From positions 124,001-188,000 of the forward strand of contig NZ_CP020562.1 in NCBI RefSeq assembly GCF_002082565.1: a stretch of 64,000 bases of DNA. The letters run 5' to 3'. Positions within the stretch are counted from its first letter, which is position 1. Each line of letters begins with the position of its first letter. The translations under genes were made by a program, and so were the position numbers. Positions 9,525-17,271 of the stretch are shown here, one piece after another. Below the pieces are notes generated by a model. It saw only the letters and a program-made list of their open reading frames with translations. It made no database searches and was not told the origin of the DNA. Origin of the DNA: Halomonas sp. GT (lineage in GTDB: Bacteria > Pseudomonadota > Gammaproteobacteria > Pseudomonadales > Halomonadaceae).

Positions 9525-11605
9525 AAGGCTTAACCCAATTGATCAATCAGCGCGATTGGATGGGCGATGTGCGCATGAAGTTGCTCGCAGGGCCGCTGCT
9601 GATTTTGATGATCTTGGGCATGATGATTCTGCCCTTGCCGCCCTTCGCGCTCGATTTGCTGTTCACGTTCAATATCGCGCTAGCCATCATGGTGCTGCTG
9701 GTCAGCATGTTTGCGGAAAAACCACTCGACTTTGCTGCTTTTCCTGCGGTGCTGTTGTTTACCACGCTATTACGGCTATCGCTAAATGTGGCCTCGACCC
9801 GTGTCGTGCTAATGGAAGGCCATCAAGGTGGAGATGCGGCCGGTAAAGTCATCGAAGCGTTTGGTACCTTCCTGGTCGGCGGTAATTTTGCCGTTGGTCT
9901 GGTGGTCTTTTTAATTCTGGTCATCATCAACTTCATGGTTATTACCAAGGGGGCTGGGCGTATTGCCGAAGTAGGCGCCCGCTTTATGCTGGATGCCATG
10001 CCTGGCAAGCAAATGGCGATTGATGCGGACCTGAATGCAGGCCTGATTGGTGAAGAAGACGCTAAAAAGCGGCGTACTGAAGTCGCTCAGGAAGCGGATT
10101 TTTATGGCTCTATGGATGGTGCGAGCAAATTTGTGCGTGGTGACGCCATGGCTGGCTTAGTCATCATGGTGGTCAATATTATCGGCGGATTATTGATCGG
10201 TATGATGCAGCACGATATGGGCTTTTCGGATGCTGCCCGTACGTATACGTTGCTAACCATCGGCGATGGCTTGGTGGCCCAGATCCCCGCGCTGGTGATC
10301 TCAACCGCTGCTGGTGTCACCGTGTCGCGCGTCAACACTGACCAAGATGTTGGTCAGCAAATGATCAGCCAGCTATTTATTAATCCTCAGGTCATGATCC
10401 TCTCTGCGATGGTGATGGGGCTGCTGGGCATGGTGCCTGGGATGCCAAACTTGGTATTTCTGATTTTTACAGCACTGCTGGCGGGCTTAGCGTGGTATTT
10501 GATTCGTCAAAAAGAACAGGCGTTGGTAAAAGAAGAGATATCAGCAGCGCCACTGCCCCAACAAGAGTCACCGGAAGCCAGTTGGGAAGATGTGCAACTG
10601 GTCGATACGCTGGGGCTTGAGGTGGGGCATCGGCTTATTCCCCTAGTGGACTCCCGCCAGAAAGGGGAGCTGCTGGCTCGTATTAAAAGTGTGCGCAAGA
10701 AATTTGCCCAGGAGGTTGGGTTTTTACCGCCCGTAGTGCATATACGCGATAACCTGGAACTGCCTCCAAATACCTACGTACTCTCCATGAAGGGAGCAGA
10801 AATTGGCCGTGCTGATGCACAGCCGGGCAAATGGCTGGCAATCGACCCCGGTCAAGTATCAGGCGAATTACAGGGAACGCCTACCCAAGACCCTGCCTTT
10901 GGTTTGCCTGCCATCTGGATTGATGCCAATCAGCGTGAGCACGCCCAGGTGTACGGTTATACCGTGGTAGATGCCAGTACGGTCATTGCCACTCACTTAA
11001 ATCACCTGCTGCATCGCCATTCGCCAGAAATGCTGGGGCGGCAAGAAGTACAAAAGTTGCTCGATAAGCTGGGTGAGGATCAAAAGTCATTAGTCGAAGA
11101 GGTGGTGCCGAAAGCCATTTCACTCACCGTATTGCAGCGTATTTTGCAGAACCTGCTCAATGAAGATGTCTCGATACGCGATATGCGCACGGTGTTAGAT
11201 ACTCTGGCAGAACATGCTGGGCAGCAAAAAGATGCTAATGAGCTGACGGCATTGGTGCGTATTGCCTTGGGTCGAGCGATTACCCAGCAGTGGTTTGCCG
11301 GCCAGGAAACGCTCAACGTGATGGGGCTTGATGCCCAGTTAGAGCAAGTGCTTATGCAGGCCATGAATGGTAACGGTGCGATGGAGCCAGGGCTTGCTGA
11401 TACGCTCATGACGCAGGCACAAGAGGCCCTGGAGCGTCATGAAGGTAGCGGTGAAGCACCGGTGCTGGTCGTACAGCACTCGCTGCGTGCTGTGCTATCG
11501 CGTTTCTTACGTCGGCGTGTGCGTCATTTGGTGGTGATGTCTCAAGCAGAAATACCGGATGATCGTACGTTACGAGTCACTACGGTAGTCGGAGGGCGAG
11601 GATGA
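9521..11605 (+). CDS. flhA: Flagellar type III export gate protein FlhA
   Basis: Large export-gate subunit of 694 aa. The N-terminal half carries about eight membrane segments and the conserved FHIPEP-type loop region (GRIAEVGARFMLDAMPGKQMAIDADLNAG pattern); the C-terminal half is the soluble docking platform for chaperone-substrate complexes. Its stop codon overlaps the start of a 19-codon ORF (ATGA) that in turn overlaps flhF. Confidence 0.97.
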   Translation: MKGLTQLINQRDWMGDVRMKLLAGPLLILMILGMMILPLPPFALDLLFTFNIALAIMVLLVSMFAEKPLDFAAFPAVLLFTTLLRLSLNVASTRVVLMEGHQGGDAAGKVIEAFGTFLVGGNFAVGLVVFLILVIINFMVITKGAGRIAEVGARFMLDAMPGKQMAIDADLNAGLIGEEDAKKRRTEVAQEADFYGSMDGASKFVRGDAMAGLVIMVVNIIGGLLIGMMQHDMGFSDAARTYTLLTIGDGLVAQIPALVISTAAGVTVSRVNTDQDVGQQMISQLFINPQVMILSAMVMGLLGMVPGMPNLVFLIFTALLAGLAWYLIRQKEQALVKEEISAAPLPQQESPEASWEDVQLVDTLGLEVGHRLIPLVDSRQKGELLARIKSVRKKFAQEVGFLPPVVHIRDNLELPPNTYVLSMKGAEIGRADAQPGKWLAIDPGQVSGELQGTPTQDPAFGLPAIWIDANQREHAQVYGYTVVDASTVIATHLNHLLHRHSPEMLGRQEVQKLLDKLGEDQKSLVEEVVPKAISLTVLQRILQNLLNEDVSIRDMRTVLDTLAEHAGQQKDANELTALVRIALGRAITQQWFAGQETLNVMGLDAQLEQVLMQAMNGNGAMEPGLADTLMTQAQEALERHEGSGEAPVLVVQHSLRAVLSRFLRRRVRHLVVMSQAEIPDDRTLRVTTVVGGRG

Positions 11606-11661
11606 GACTGACGCAGGACACCCGTTCCAAGCCATCAAGAAGAGGCGCAGGTAAAGCATGA
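11602..11661 (+). CDS. Possible 19-aa coupling peptide between flhA and flhF
   Basis: A very short ORF, MRLTQDTRSKPSRRGAGKA, begins in an ATGA overlap with the flhA stop and ends in another ATGA overlap with the flhF start. GGAGGGCGAGG directly upstream could serve as ribosome site. The predicted peptide is strongly basic (four Arg, two Lys, one Asp). It may simply keep ribosomes moving from flhA into flhF; a function for the peptide itself is speculative. Confidence 0.45.
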   Translation: MRLTQDTRSKPSRRGAGKA

Positions 11662-13862
11662 GCGTGAGACGATTTGTTGGAGCAAACAGCCGCGATGTGA
11701 TGCGCCAAGTGCGCGAAGCATTAGGTGATGACGCTTTAATTGTCGCCAATCGCCGTACCGAGGGGGGCGTCGAAATACTGGCGATGGCGGATGAGGCGGT
11801 TGATCATTTTGAGCCTTCCCCCTCATCTCCTCCTGCCCCCGCTTCGCAAGTTGCCTTTTCATCGCGAGATTCAGATCCGCTTCAGGCAATGAGCGAACGC
11901 TTGCTGCGCGAGATGCAAGAGATGCGAGAGCTGCTTTCCCAGCGTCAGTCAGCGGGTGATGCGCCCGCCTCCGCAACCACTGACGACCCTCTCTCCCGTT
12001 TGCGCCAGCAACTGCTTAGCGTTGGTTTCAGCGAAGAGCTAAGTGACGAAGTGCTGGCGGCGCTGCCGACGTCATTGGCTCAGCAAGATGCTGATAGCGC
12101 GCTGGCGATGGAGTGGCTTCGTGGGCAGCTAATGGCGCGGTTACCTGTACTGAAAGAAGAAACTGGCTTTTTCGATAAAGCGGGAATTGTCGCGCTGGTG
12201 GGGCCTACGGGGGTGGGGAAAACCACCACCACTGCGAAACTAGCAGCACGTTTCGTGATGCGCCACGGTACGCGCCCTGTGGCTCTTGTCACCACCGATA
12301 GCTTTCGTATTGGAGCACACGAGCAGCTACGAATTTATGCTCGCCTGCTTGATACCCCCATGTATGCCTTAGACGCCGAGCAGCCGATTGATGAACTGGT
12401 CGGACGACTGCAGGGTAAACAGTGGGTGATTATCGACACCGTCGGTATGAGTCAGCGTGATCAGCGTGTGATTGAGCAGATTGCCCATTTGCAGGGCGGG
12501 CAAGCGTCCGTGCGCTTAGTACTGCTGTTGAATGCCGCTAGCCAGCCTGAAACGTTGGAAGAGGTCGTGTTGCGCTATCGCCAAGCGGCACGGGCGGCTG
12601 GCGCTGAGTTAGATGACTGCATTATTACCAAGCAGGACGAAGCCGGTCGGTTAGCCCCCGTGCTTGATATTGTCATACGCCATGGCTTGCGTGTGTTATT
12701 TGGTTCATACGGACAACGTGTTCCAGAAGATATGGCGGTTGCGGATCCAGCTGCGTTGATTGATCAAGCCCTTAGTGCCTCATTGGGGAAAGGGCGTGAA
12801 GAGCGACGTCCCCCCTCCACTTCGCAACCTCACTCGGTGAGTCTGCCGCGCTGGTCGCGAGATGTGTTGGGGCAAGGGCGCCGCCTCAGCTCTGTGCTGA
12901 CGCGGCTGCGTGAAAGGATTATCGGGTTTTCAGCGTTAGAGTCGGTATGGAATATCGCCTCCTTACCGAGCGTGCTGCAAGATAAACGCTTGGATGCTCT
13001 ACTGGCTAGCGAGCCCTGTGCAGATAAGGGGCTGGGTATGGCATGGTCTCCACGCCGAAATGAGCGGGGCTGTGACTGGTCGATGCCCGATCTCGCGTTA
13101 GACGCCGACGGCGGCTGGCTAGCGCTAACCAGCCTGCAGCATCGTCAGCCCGCAGGCTGGCAATCACGGCTGTTGCGCCAAGGTGAAACGTTGGGGGCCG
13201 CCGTTCATCTGCTCCCTGTGTTTCCCGACCCCGCCACGTTAGCGTGGTTAGAAGCCCAACACCTGACCTGGGTCACGCTAGTGGCAGCTACTCAACGGGT
13301 ATACTGTCAGGGCGAGCGCTATGCCCAGCGCCAGTTGTTCACAGATAGCCCGCTCACACATCACACCGACCTGCGTTTTCGTGGCCAAACGGTGCAGCTA
13401 TGGCATACCCATATGGCTGTGGAAGATGCTGCAGGCACCCCGATGTTGGCATGGATTGGTGACGTTCGCGATCCTGAAAATGGCAAACGCATCGCGCGTC
13501 GCTACTGGTTAACGCCTGCCCGATTAGGCACAGATGTGCGTTCGCTTTTGGTTATCCAGCTTCAAAGCGAAGGGGTGTCTAGCCTAACCAAACGCGCTTG
13601 GCAGCAATTGAAAGATTCGGACGATGGCGAAGTAAGCACGGAGGTTCGCTTATTGATGGCCAGCGGTATCGCCGCCGCAGCGGGGCACTTAGATGTCGCT
13701 AATGATGACGCTGCGATAGCACTGCGTTCCGATTTGTTAAGGTTGTTGGGTACCACGCGTAAGCGACGCGATACGGCAATGTTGGATGCGCTTGTTCACG
13801 CGTTTATGGCTCGTGACGCCATTCGCCAACTCAGCAGCGTTAGTCGTGAGGGGCTGGAATGA
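11658..13862 (+). CDS. flhF: Flagellar biosynthesis GTPase FlhF with a long C-terminal extension
   Basis: SRP-family GTPase that influences flagellar placement and number. The N-terminal B domain (from FVGANSRDVMRQVREALG) is followed by the NG domain: P-loop GPTGVGKTTT from about residue 182, TTDSFRIGAHEQLRIYA, DTVGMSQRD, and the guanine-specificity motif TKQDEA (usually TKLDEA). The canonical protein would end near residue 380; this one runs to 734, adding about 355 residues I do not recognise, including tryptophan-rich patches and an ISR-like stretch of alternating beta/helix character. No frameshift or internal stop separates the parts. Stop overlaps the next gene by ATGA. Confidence 0.93.
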   Translation: MSVRRFVGANSRDVMRQVREALGDDALIVANRRTEGGVEILAMADEAVDHFEPSPSSPPAPASQVAFSSRDSDPLQAMSERLLREMQEMRELLSQRQSAGDAPASATTDDPLSRLRQQLLSVGFSEELSDEVLAALPTSLAQQDADSALAMEWLRGQLMARLPVLKEETGFFDKAGIVALVGPTGVGKTTTTAKLAARFVMRHGTRPVALVTTDSFRIGAHEQLRIYARLLDTPMYALDAEQPIDELVGRLQGKQWVIIDTVGMSQRDQRVIEQIAHLQGGQASVRLVLLLNAASQPETLEEVVLRYRQAARAAGAELDDCIITKQDEAGRLAPVLDIVIRHGLRVLFGSYGQRVPEDMAVADPAALIDQALSASLGKGREERRPPSTSQPHSVSLPRWSRDVLGQGRRLSSVLTRLRERIIGFSALESVWNIASLPSVLQDKRLDALLASEPCADKGLGMAWSPRRNERGCDWSMPDLALDADGGWLALTSLQHRQPAGWQSRLLRQGETLGAAVHLLPVFPDPATLAWLEAQHLTWVTLVAATQRVYCQGERYAQRQLFTDSPLTHHTDLRFRGQTVQLWHTHMAVEDAAGTPMLAWIGDVRDPENGKRIARRYWLTPARLGTDVRSLLVIQLQSEGVSSLTKRAWQQLKDSDDGEVSTEVRLLMASGIAAAAGHLDVANDDAAIALRSDLLRLLGTTRKRRDTAMLDALVHAFMARDAIRQLSSVSREGLE

Positions 13863-14437
13863 GTGCCCAGGACCAGGCAGCAGGCCTGCGTAAATGGGCG
13901 GATTTACAGCGCCAGCAGCGCCAAGCACCGTCTGTAGAGAGCGACCCCGTGGAAGATGAACCAGGGGCTGAGCCAATGGCCGCTATGGCCGACTCTTCAA
14001 CGGCGCCGCCAACTGCTGCCTCAGCGCAAACTACCGCACCGCCCTCGATGCCGCAAAACCCGCTTATTGTGATCGGTATGCCTAGCAGTGGCGATCAGCA
14101 GGTGGCTAAAGTAAAAGGGCGCCTAGCCCAATGGTCAGTACTTGGCCGACGGTGGGCTGGCGACCCGGATGATTGGGATATTCACATCGTTAAGGCAGAT
14201 GCCGCTAATCTTGGCCAACTGAAAGAGCGCTTTCCGCGTTGGGCGTTATGGATTAATAGCGATGCCGATGCATTCGCACAGATGTATCGTTCGCTGCGGC
14301 AAGTGCAGGAAAACGGCGGCCCTAGGCAACTGCTGGCGCTGCACGAGCCAAACTTGCCGCGTAGAGGTCTGCTCGACAACCTGCGGGAAGCCGCCAGCTA
14401 CTATTTAGATATAGAGCTTTTACTGCTGGCGCGATGA
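13859..14437 (+). CDS. Unrecognised protein in the FlhG/FleN position
   Basis: A 192-aa protein whose start overlaps the flhF stop (ATGA). Residues 1-~70 are rich in Pro, Ala, Ser and acidic residues and look disordered. Residues ~70-192 look like a compact alpha/beta domain beginning NPLIVIGMPSSG, with short beta-like stretches (WDIHIV, WALWINS, LLALHEP) and a C-terminal helix. It has no Walker A motif, so it is not the MinD-like ATPase FlhG that normally follows flhF. Position and coupling argue for a flagellar role; no family assigned. Confidence 0.8.
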   Translation: MSAQDQAAGLRKWADLQRQQRQAPSVESDPVEDEPGAEPMAAMADSSTAPPTAASAQTTAPPSMPQNPLIVIGMPSSGDQQVAKVKGRLAQWSVLGRRWAGDPDDWDIHIVKADAANLGQLKERFPRWALWINSDADAFAQMYRSLRQVQENGGPRQLLALHEPNLPRRGLLDNLREAASYYLDIELLLLAR

Positions 14438-14503
14438 CGCTAGCCTGACGCCATGTGACCGCGCTTAAACAGAGGCTATCAAGCGCCACTATAAGGAATA
14501 ACA

Positions 14504-14572
14504 ATGCTTATGTTCGCTGGTTTCAAAACGCGTTATTACCATGCGGCAGTGATGCAAATAGTTTTAACATAA
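14504..14572 (+). CDS. Possible 22-aa leader ORF upstream of flhE
   Basis: ORF starting at ATG 14504 behind ATAAGGAATAAC, a better ribosome site than flhE has, and ending at a TAA whose last base is the first base of the flhE ATG (TAATG). Predicted peptide starts MLMFAGFKTRYYH. The arrangement implies reinitiation into flhE. It could instead be chance sequence. Confidence 0.4.
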   Translation: MLMFAGFKTRYYHAAVMQIVLT

Positions 14573-14985
14573 TGGGCTATTTTAAGATTGCTAGCTTCAA
14601 AACCGTGTTGATGGCGGCACTAAGCGCCGTCACCATGAGTGTTAATGCGGCTACGGGCAGTTGGAGTACCGAGGTGCCCAGCGTGCTAGTCGCGATGAGT
14701 GACCGAGCTGTTAGTAGCCAGCCCATTCAACCTCCGGCAGGGGCTCAGACAGAGCATGCTTCAATAGGACGTATTCATTGGCGTTTTCAAATGCCGGTTA
14801 ATGCGCCAGTTAATGCGTGGCTATGCCATCCTGAGCAGTGTGTTCCTTTGACTGCTATGCGGGGCTCAACCTCTGCGTTAGCCGGTAAACAAGTGAATGG
14901 GCCGATGCACTTTCGTTTTGCGCTGACGCCGGGCCAGCGCCCGGTGCGGGTGCAGGAACTGCAAGTGATTGTGAACTACCAGTGA
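14572..14985 (+). CDS. flhE: Flagellar protein FlhE (periplasmic)
   Basis: Small exported protein of 137 aa. Residues 1-~26 form a signal peptide ending VNA before ATGSW. The mature part matches the FlhE pattern: GSW near the start, WRF, W-LC-..-C-PL (two cysteines that could form a disulfide), PLRF-like HFRF and the terminal VNYQ. FlhE is known mainly from peritrichous enterics, where it guards against proton leak through the export gate. I start at the ATG in the TAATG junction because it places the signal peptide at the N-terminus; the frame is open upstream to a GTG at 14455. Confidence 0.82.
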   Translation: MGYFKIASFKTVLMAALSAVTMSVNAATGSWSTEVPSVLVAMSDRAVSSQPIQPPAGAQTEHASIGRIHWRFQMPVNAPVNAWLCHPEQCVPLTAMRGSTSALAGKQVNGPMHFRFALTPGQRPVRVQELQVIVNYQ

Positions 14986-15011
14986 ACAGAGTTCAGCCGT
15001 GAGGCACGAGG

Positions 15012-15713
15012 ATGTATACAGCACAAGGCAGGATTAAACAGAGCGAGCTGTTAACCCAATACATGCCACTGGTAAGACGTCAGGCCTTAACGCTGCAGGT
15101 TAGACTACCCGCAAGTATTGAGTTGGATGATCTTATTCAAGCTGGCATGGTGGGTTTATTAGAAGCATTGGGGCGATTTGATGCGACCCAGGGGGCGACA
15201 TTCGCCACGTTTGCAAGCCAGCGTATTCGCGGTGCCATGATGGATGAGCTGCGCACACGTGATTGGTTACCCCGCAGTGTACGCCGTTCTGCCAGAGCCG
15301 TGGATGATGCGGTGCGTCGCCTTGAGCAGCAGTTAGGACGCCCACCAGAAGAGGGCGAAATCGCACGTGACCTAGATATGCCGCTCAGTGAGTATCAACA
15401 ACTACTTAACGATACGAACAGTGGCCAGTTGCTGCCCTTTGAAGAACTGGTAGCCGAAGGGGCCGAGCCCGCGAAGGAGGAAGCCACTAACCTGCCTTTC
15501 GATCAGTTACTAGATCAACAGCAGCGTCAGTCGTTAATTGATGCGATTGAGGCCTTACCTGAGCGTGAAAAGCTACTGATGGCGCTGTATTACCAAGAAG
15601 AGTTGAACCTCAAAGAAGTCGGGGCGGTGCTTGGAGTGACCGAATCTCGTGTCTCCCAGCTGCATAGCCAAGCGATTAGCAGGCTTCGCGCTCGCTTATA
15701 TGACACCCCCTAA
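15012..15713 (+). CDS. fliA: Flagellar sigma factor FliA (sigma-28)
   Basis: RNA polymerase sigma factor for late flagellar and chemotaxis genes. The 233-aa protein shows region 2 (YMPLVRRQA, DDLIQAGMVGLLEAL, FATFASQRIRGAMMDELR), region 3 (ARAVDDAVRRLEQ) and region 4 (LPEREKLLMALYYQEELNLKEVGAVLGVTESRVSQLHSQA). GAGGCACGAGG precedes the ATG. Lies between flhE and the stator genes. Confidence 0.96.
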   Translation: MYTAQGRIKQSELLTQYMPLVRRQALTLQVRLPASIELDDLIQAGMVGLLEALGRFDATQGATFATFASQRIRGAMMDELRTRDWLPRSVRRSARAVDDAVRRLEQQLGRPPEEGEIARDLDMPLSEYQQLLNDTNSGQLLPFEELVAEGAEPAKEEATNLPFDQLLDQQQRQSLIDAIEALPEREKLLMALYYQEELNLKEVGAVLGVTESRVSQLHSQAISRLRARLYDTP

Positions 15714-15756
15714 CGCCACTATTAATTAATCACGAATAACCGGCGAGGAGCCGTTG

Positions 15757-16572
15757 ATGAACCCATCTACGCTGATCGGTATTTTTGCCAGCATGCTTTT
15801 GCTGGTAAGCGTGCTGTTTTTTACTGCAGAGTCGCCAGAAAGCTTTATCAACTTGCCGGGGCTAGCCATTGTGGTAACGGGCACCTTGGCGGCTACCTTT
15901 ATTAGTTATCCGCTGAAGGAAGTGCTACGTGTAGTACGCCTGGTGGGACTGGTGTTTCGGCGTGAAAATACCTATGTGCGTGATGATATTAACGAACTGG
16001 TTTCCATGGCGCGCCTTTGGTTTAAAGGCGATGTCAGGGCGGTTGAGAAGGAGCTAGAGCACACTCGTAACCCCTTTTTGCGCACCGGGATCCAACTGGT
16101 GATTGCTAACACGAAAGAAGACGAAATTTTCGATATGCTGCGCTGGCGCATTGCACGATTAAAAGCGCGGGAGCATGCCGAAGCGCAGATATTTCGTACC
16201 ATGGCTACCTACGCGCCAGCCTTTGGCATGATTGGCACCTTAGTCGGGCTGGTCAATATGCTGGAAGTGATGGATGCGGGTGATCTTGACGTTATCGGCC
16301 CCCGTATGGCGGTAGCTCTGCTAACAACGTTCTATGGAATTCTGCTCGCCAACTTAGTGTTCAAACCGATTGCCGTCAAGCTAGAGCGGCGCACGGAAGA
16401 GCGCCTTATCACCATGAATATGGTGCTGGAAGGCATTTCGCTCATTACCAAACGACGTCTGCCTTCTTTTATCGAAGAAACGCTCAACTCCTTTGTGGCT
16501 AATTATCATGACGAGATTCGTGATGCCTCTGTAAAACCGCGGCCGACGGCTAGTCCTGTGACAAAAGGGTAG
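15757..16572 (+). CDS. motA: Flagellar stator subunit MotA (PomA/MotC-like)
   Basis: Ion-channel stator subunit with four membrane helices (about 5-25, 33-52, 150-172, 184-205) and a large cytoplasmic loop that contacts the rotor. The third/fourth helix motif TYAPAFGMIGTLVGLVNML is typical. 271 aa from the ATG after GCGAGGAG; a TTG three bases earlier is less likely. Ion type (H+ or Na+) cannot be decided from sequence alone. Pairs with the next gene. Confidence 0.93.
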   Translation: MNPSTLIGIFASMLLLVSVLFFTAESPESFINLPGLAIVVTGTLAATFISYPLKEVLRVVRLVGLVFRRENTYVRDDINELVSMARLWFKGDVRAVEKELEHTRNPFLRTGIQLVIANTKEDEIFDMLRWRIARLKAREHAEAQIFRTMATYAPAFGMIGTLVGLVNMLEVMDAGDLDVIGPRMAVALLTTFYGILLANLVFKPIAVKLERRTEERLITMNMVLEGISLITKRRLPSFIEETLNSFVANYHDEIRDASVKPRPTASPVTKG

Positions 16573-16576
16573 CGCT

Positions 16577-17248
16577 ATGCTAGATCGTGATTCACGGCAC
16601 GCACTGGAATTACCCCCTGTGTCAGGCGAGGGGGATGAAGGCTGGCTAACGAGCTACTTAGATGTTTTAACGCTGCTAATCACGCTGTTTGTTCTACTGC
16701 TGGCGTTAACGCCGCCGGGGGGAGGGGAAGCCTTTGACAGCGATAGAATGCGCTCGGCAAGCGCTTTTATCTCGCTTCCGTTGGCCAGCTTGGCAACCGG
16801 CATTCATCCTCGGCACAGTGGACTGAAGCCGCAGATGGCAGAGCTTAATATTCCTGGCGTTAGTGTCTCTCAAGGCGAAGAAGGTGTTACGCTGCGTATC
16901 GATGACAGCTTGCTTTTCCCTAGTGGTGACGCCGTGCTAACGTCCCAGGGGCAAGATGTGTTAGAAAGCCTTCTCGCCGTGTTAACGTCCTTTGAAGGTC
17001 AAATTTCTGTAGAAGGACATACAGATAATATTCCCATTGCCACCTCACGCTTCCCCTCAAATTGGGAACTCTCGGTAGGACGCGCCATTGCGGTGGTCCG
17101 GCATCTTGAGCGCCAGGGAGTTGCTATTTCACGTATGCGGGCAGTCGGCTACGCCGATACCCAACCCATGGAAAGTAACGCAACGTCGGAGGGCAGATCT
17201 GCCAATCGGCGCGTCGAACTGTTGCTAAGGCAGCAGGCTGAGGGGTAA
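16577..17248 (+). CDS. motB: Flagellar stator subunit MotB (OmpA-type peptidoglycan anchor)
   Basis: Partner of MotA: a single N-terminal membrane helix in WLTSYLDVLTLLITLFVLLL with the ion-carrying aspartate (D29), then a periplasmic linker and an OmpA/MotB peptidoglycan-binding domain (VEGHTDNIPI ... NWELSVGRA ... RSANRRVELLL). 223 aa, on the short side. Only four bases separate it from motA. Leu precedes the channel Asp where Ala or Ser is usual. Confidence 0.93.
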   Translation: MLDRDSRHALELPPVSGEGDEGWLTSYLDVLTLLITLFVLLLALTPPGGGEAFDSDRMRSASAFISLPLASLATGIHPRHSGLKPQMAELNIPGVSVSQGEEGVTLRIDDSLLFPSGDAVLTSQGQDVLESLLAVLTSFEGQISVEGHTDNIPIATSRFPSNWELSVGRAIAVVRHLERQGVAISRMRAVGYADTQPMESNATSEGRSANRRVELLLRQQAEG

Positions 17249-17271
17249 AGAGATTTCTTGAGGCTATCTCT

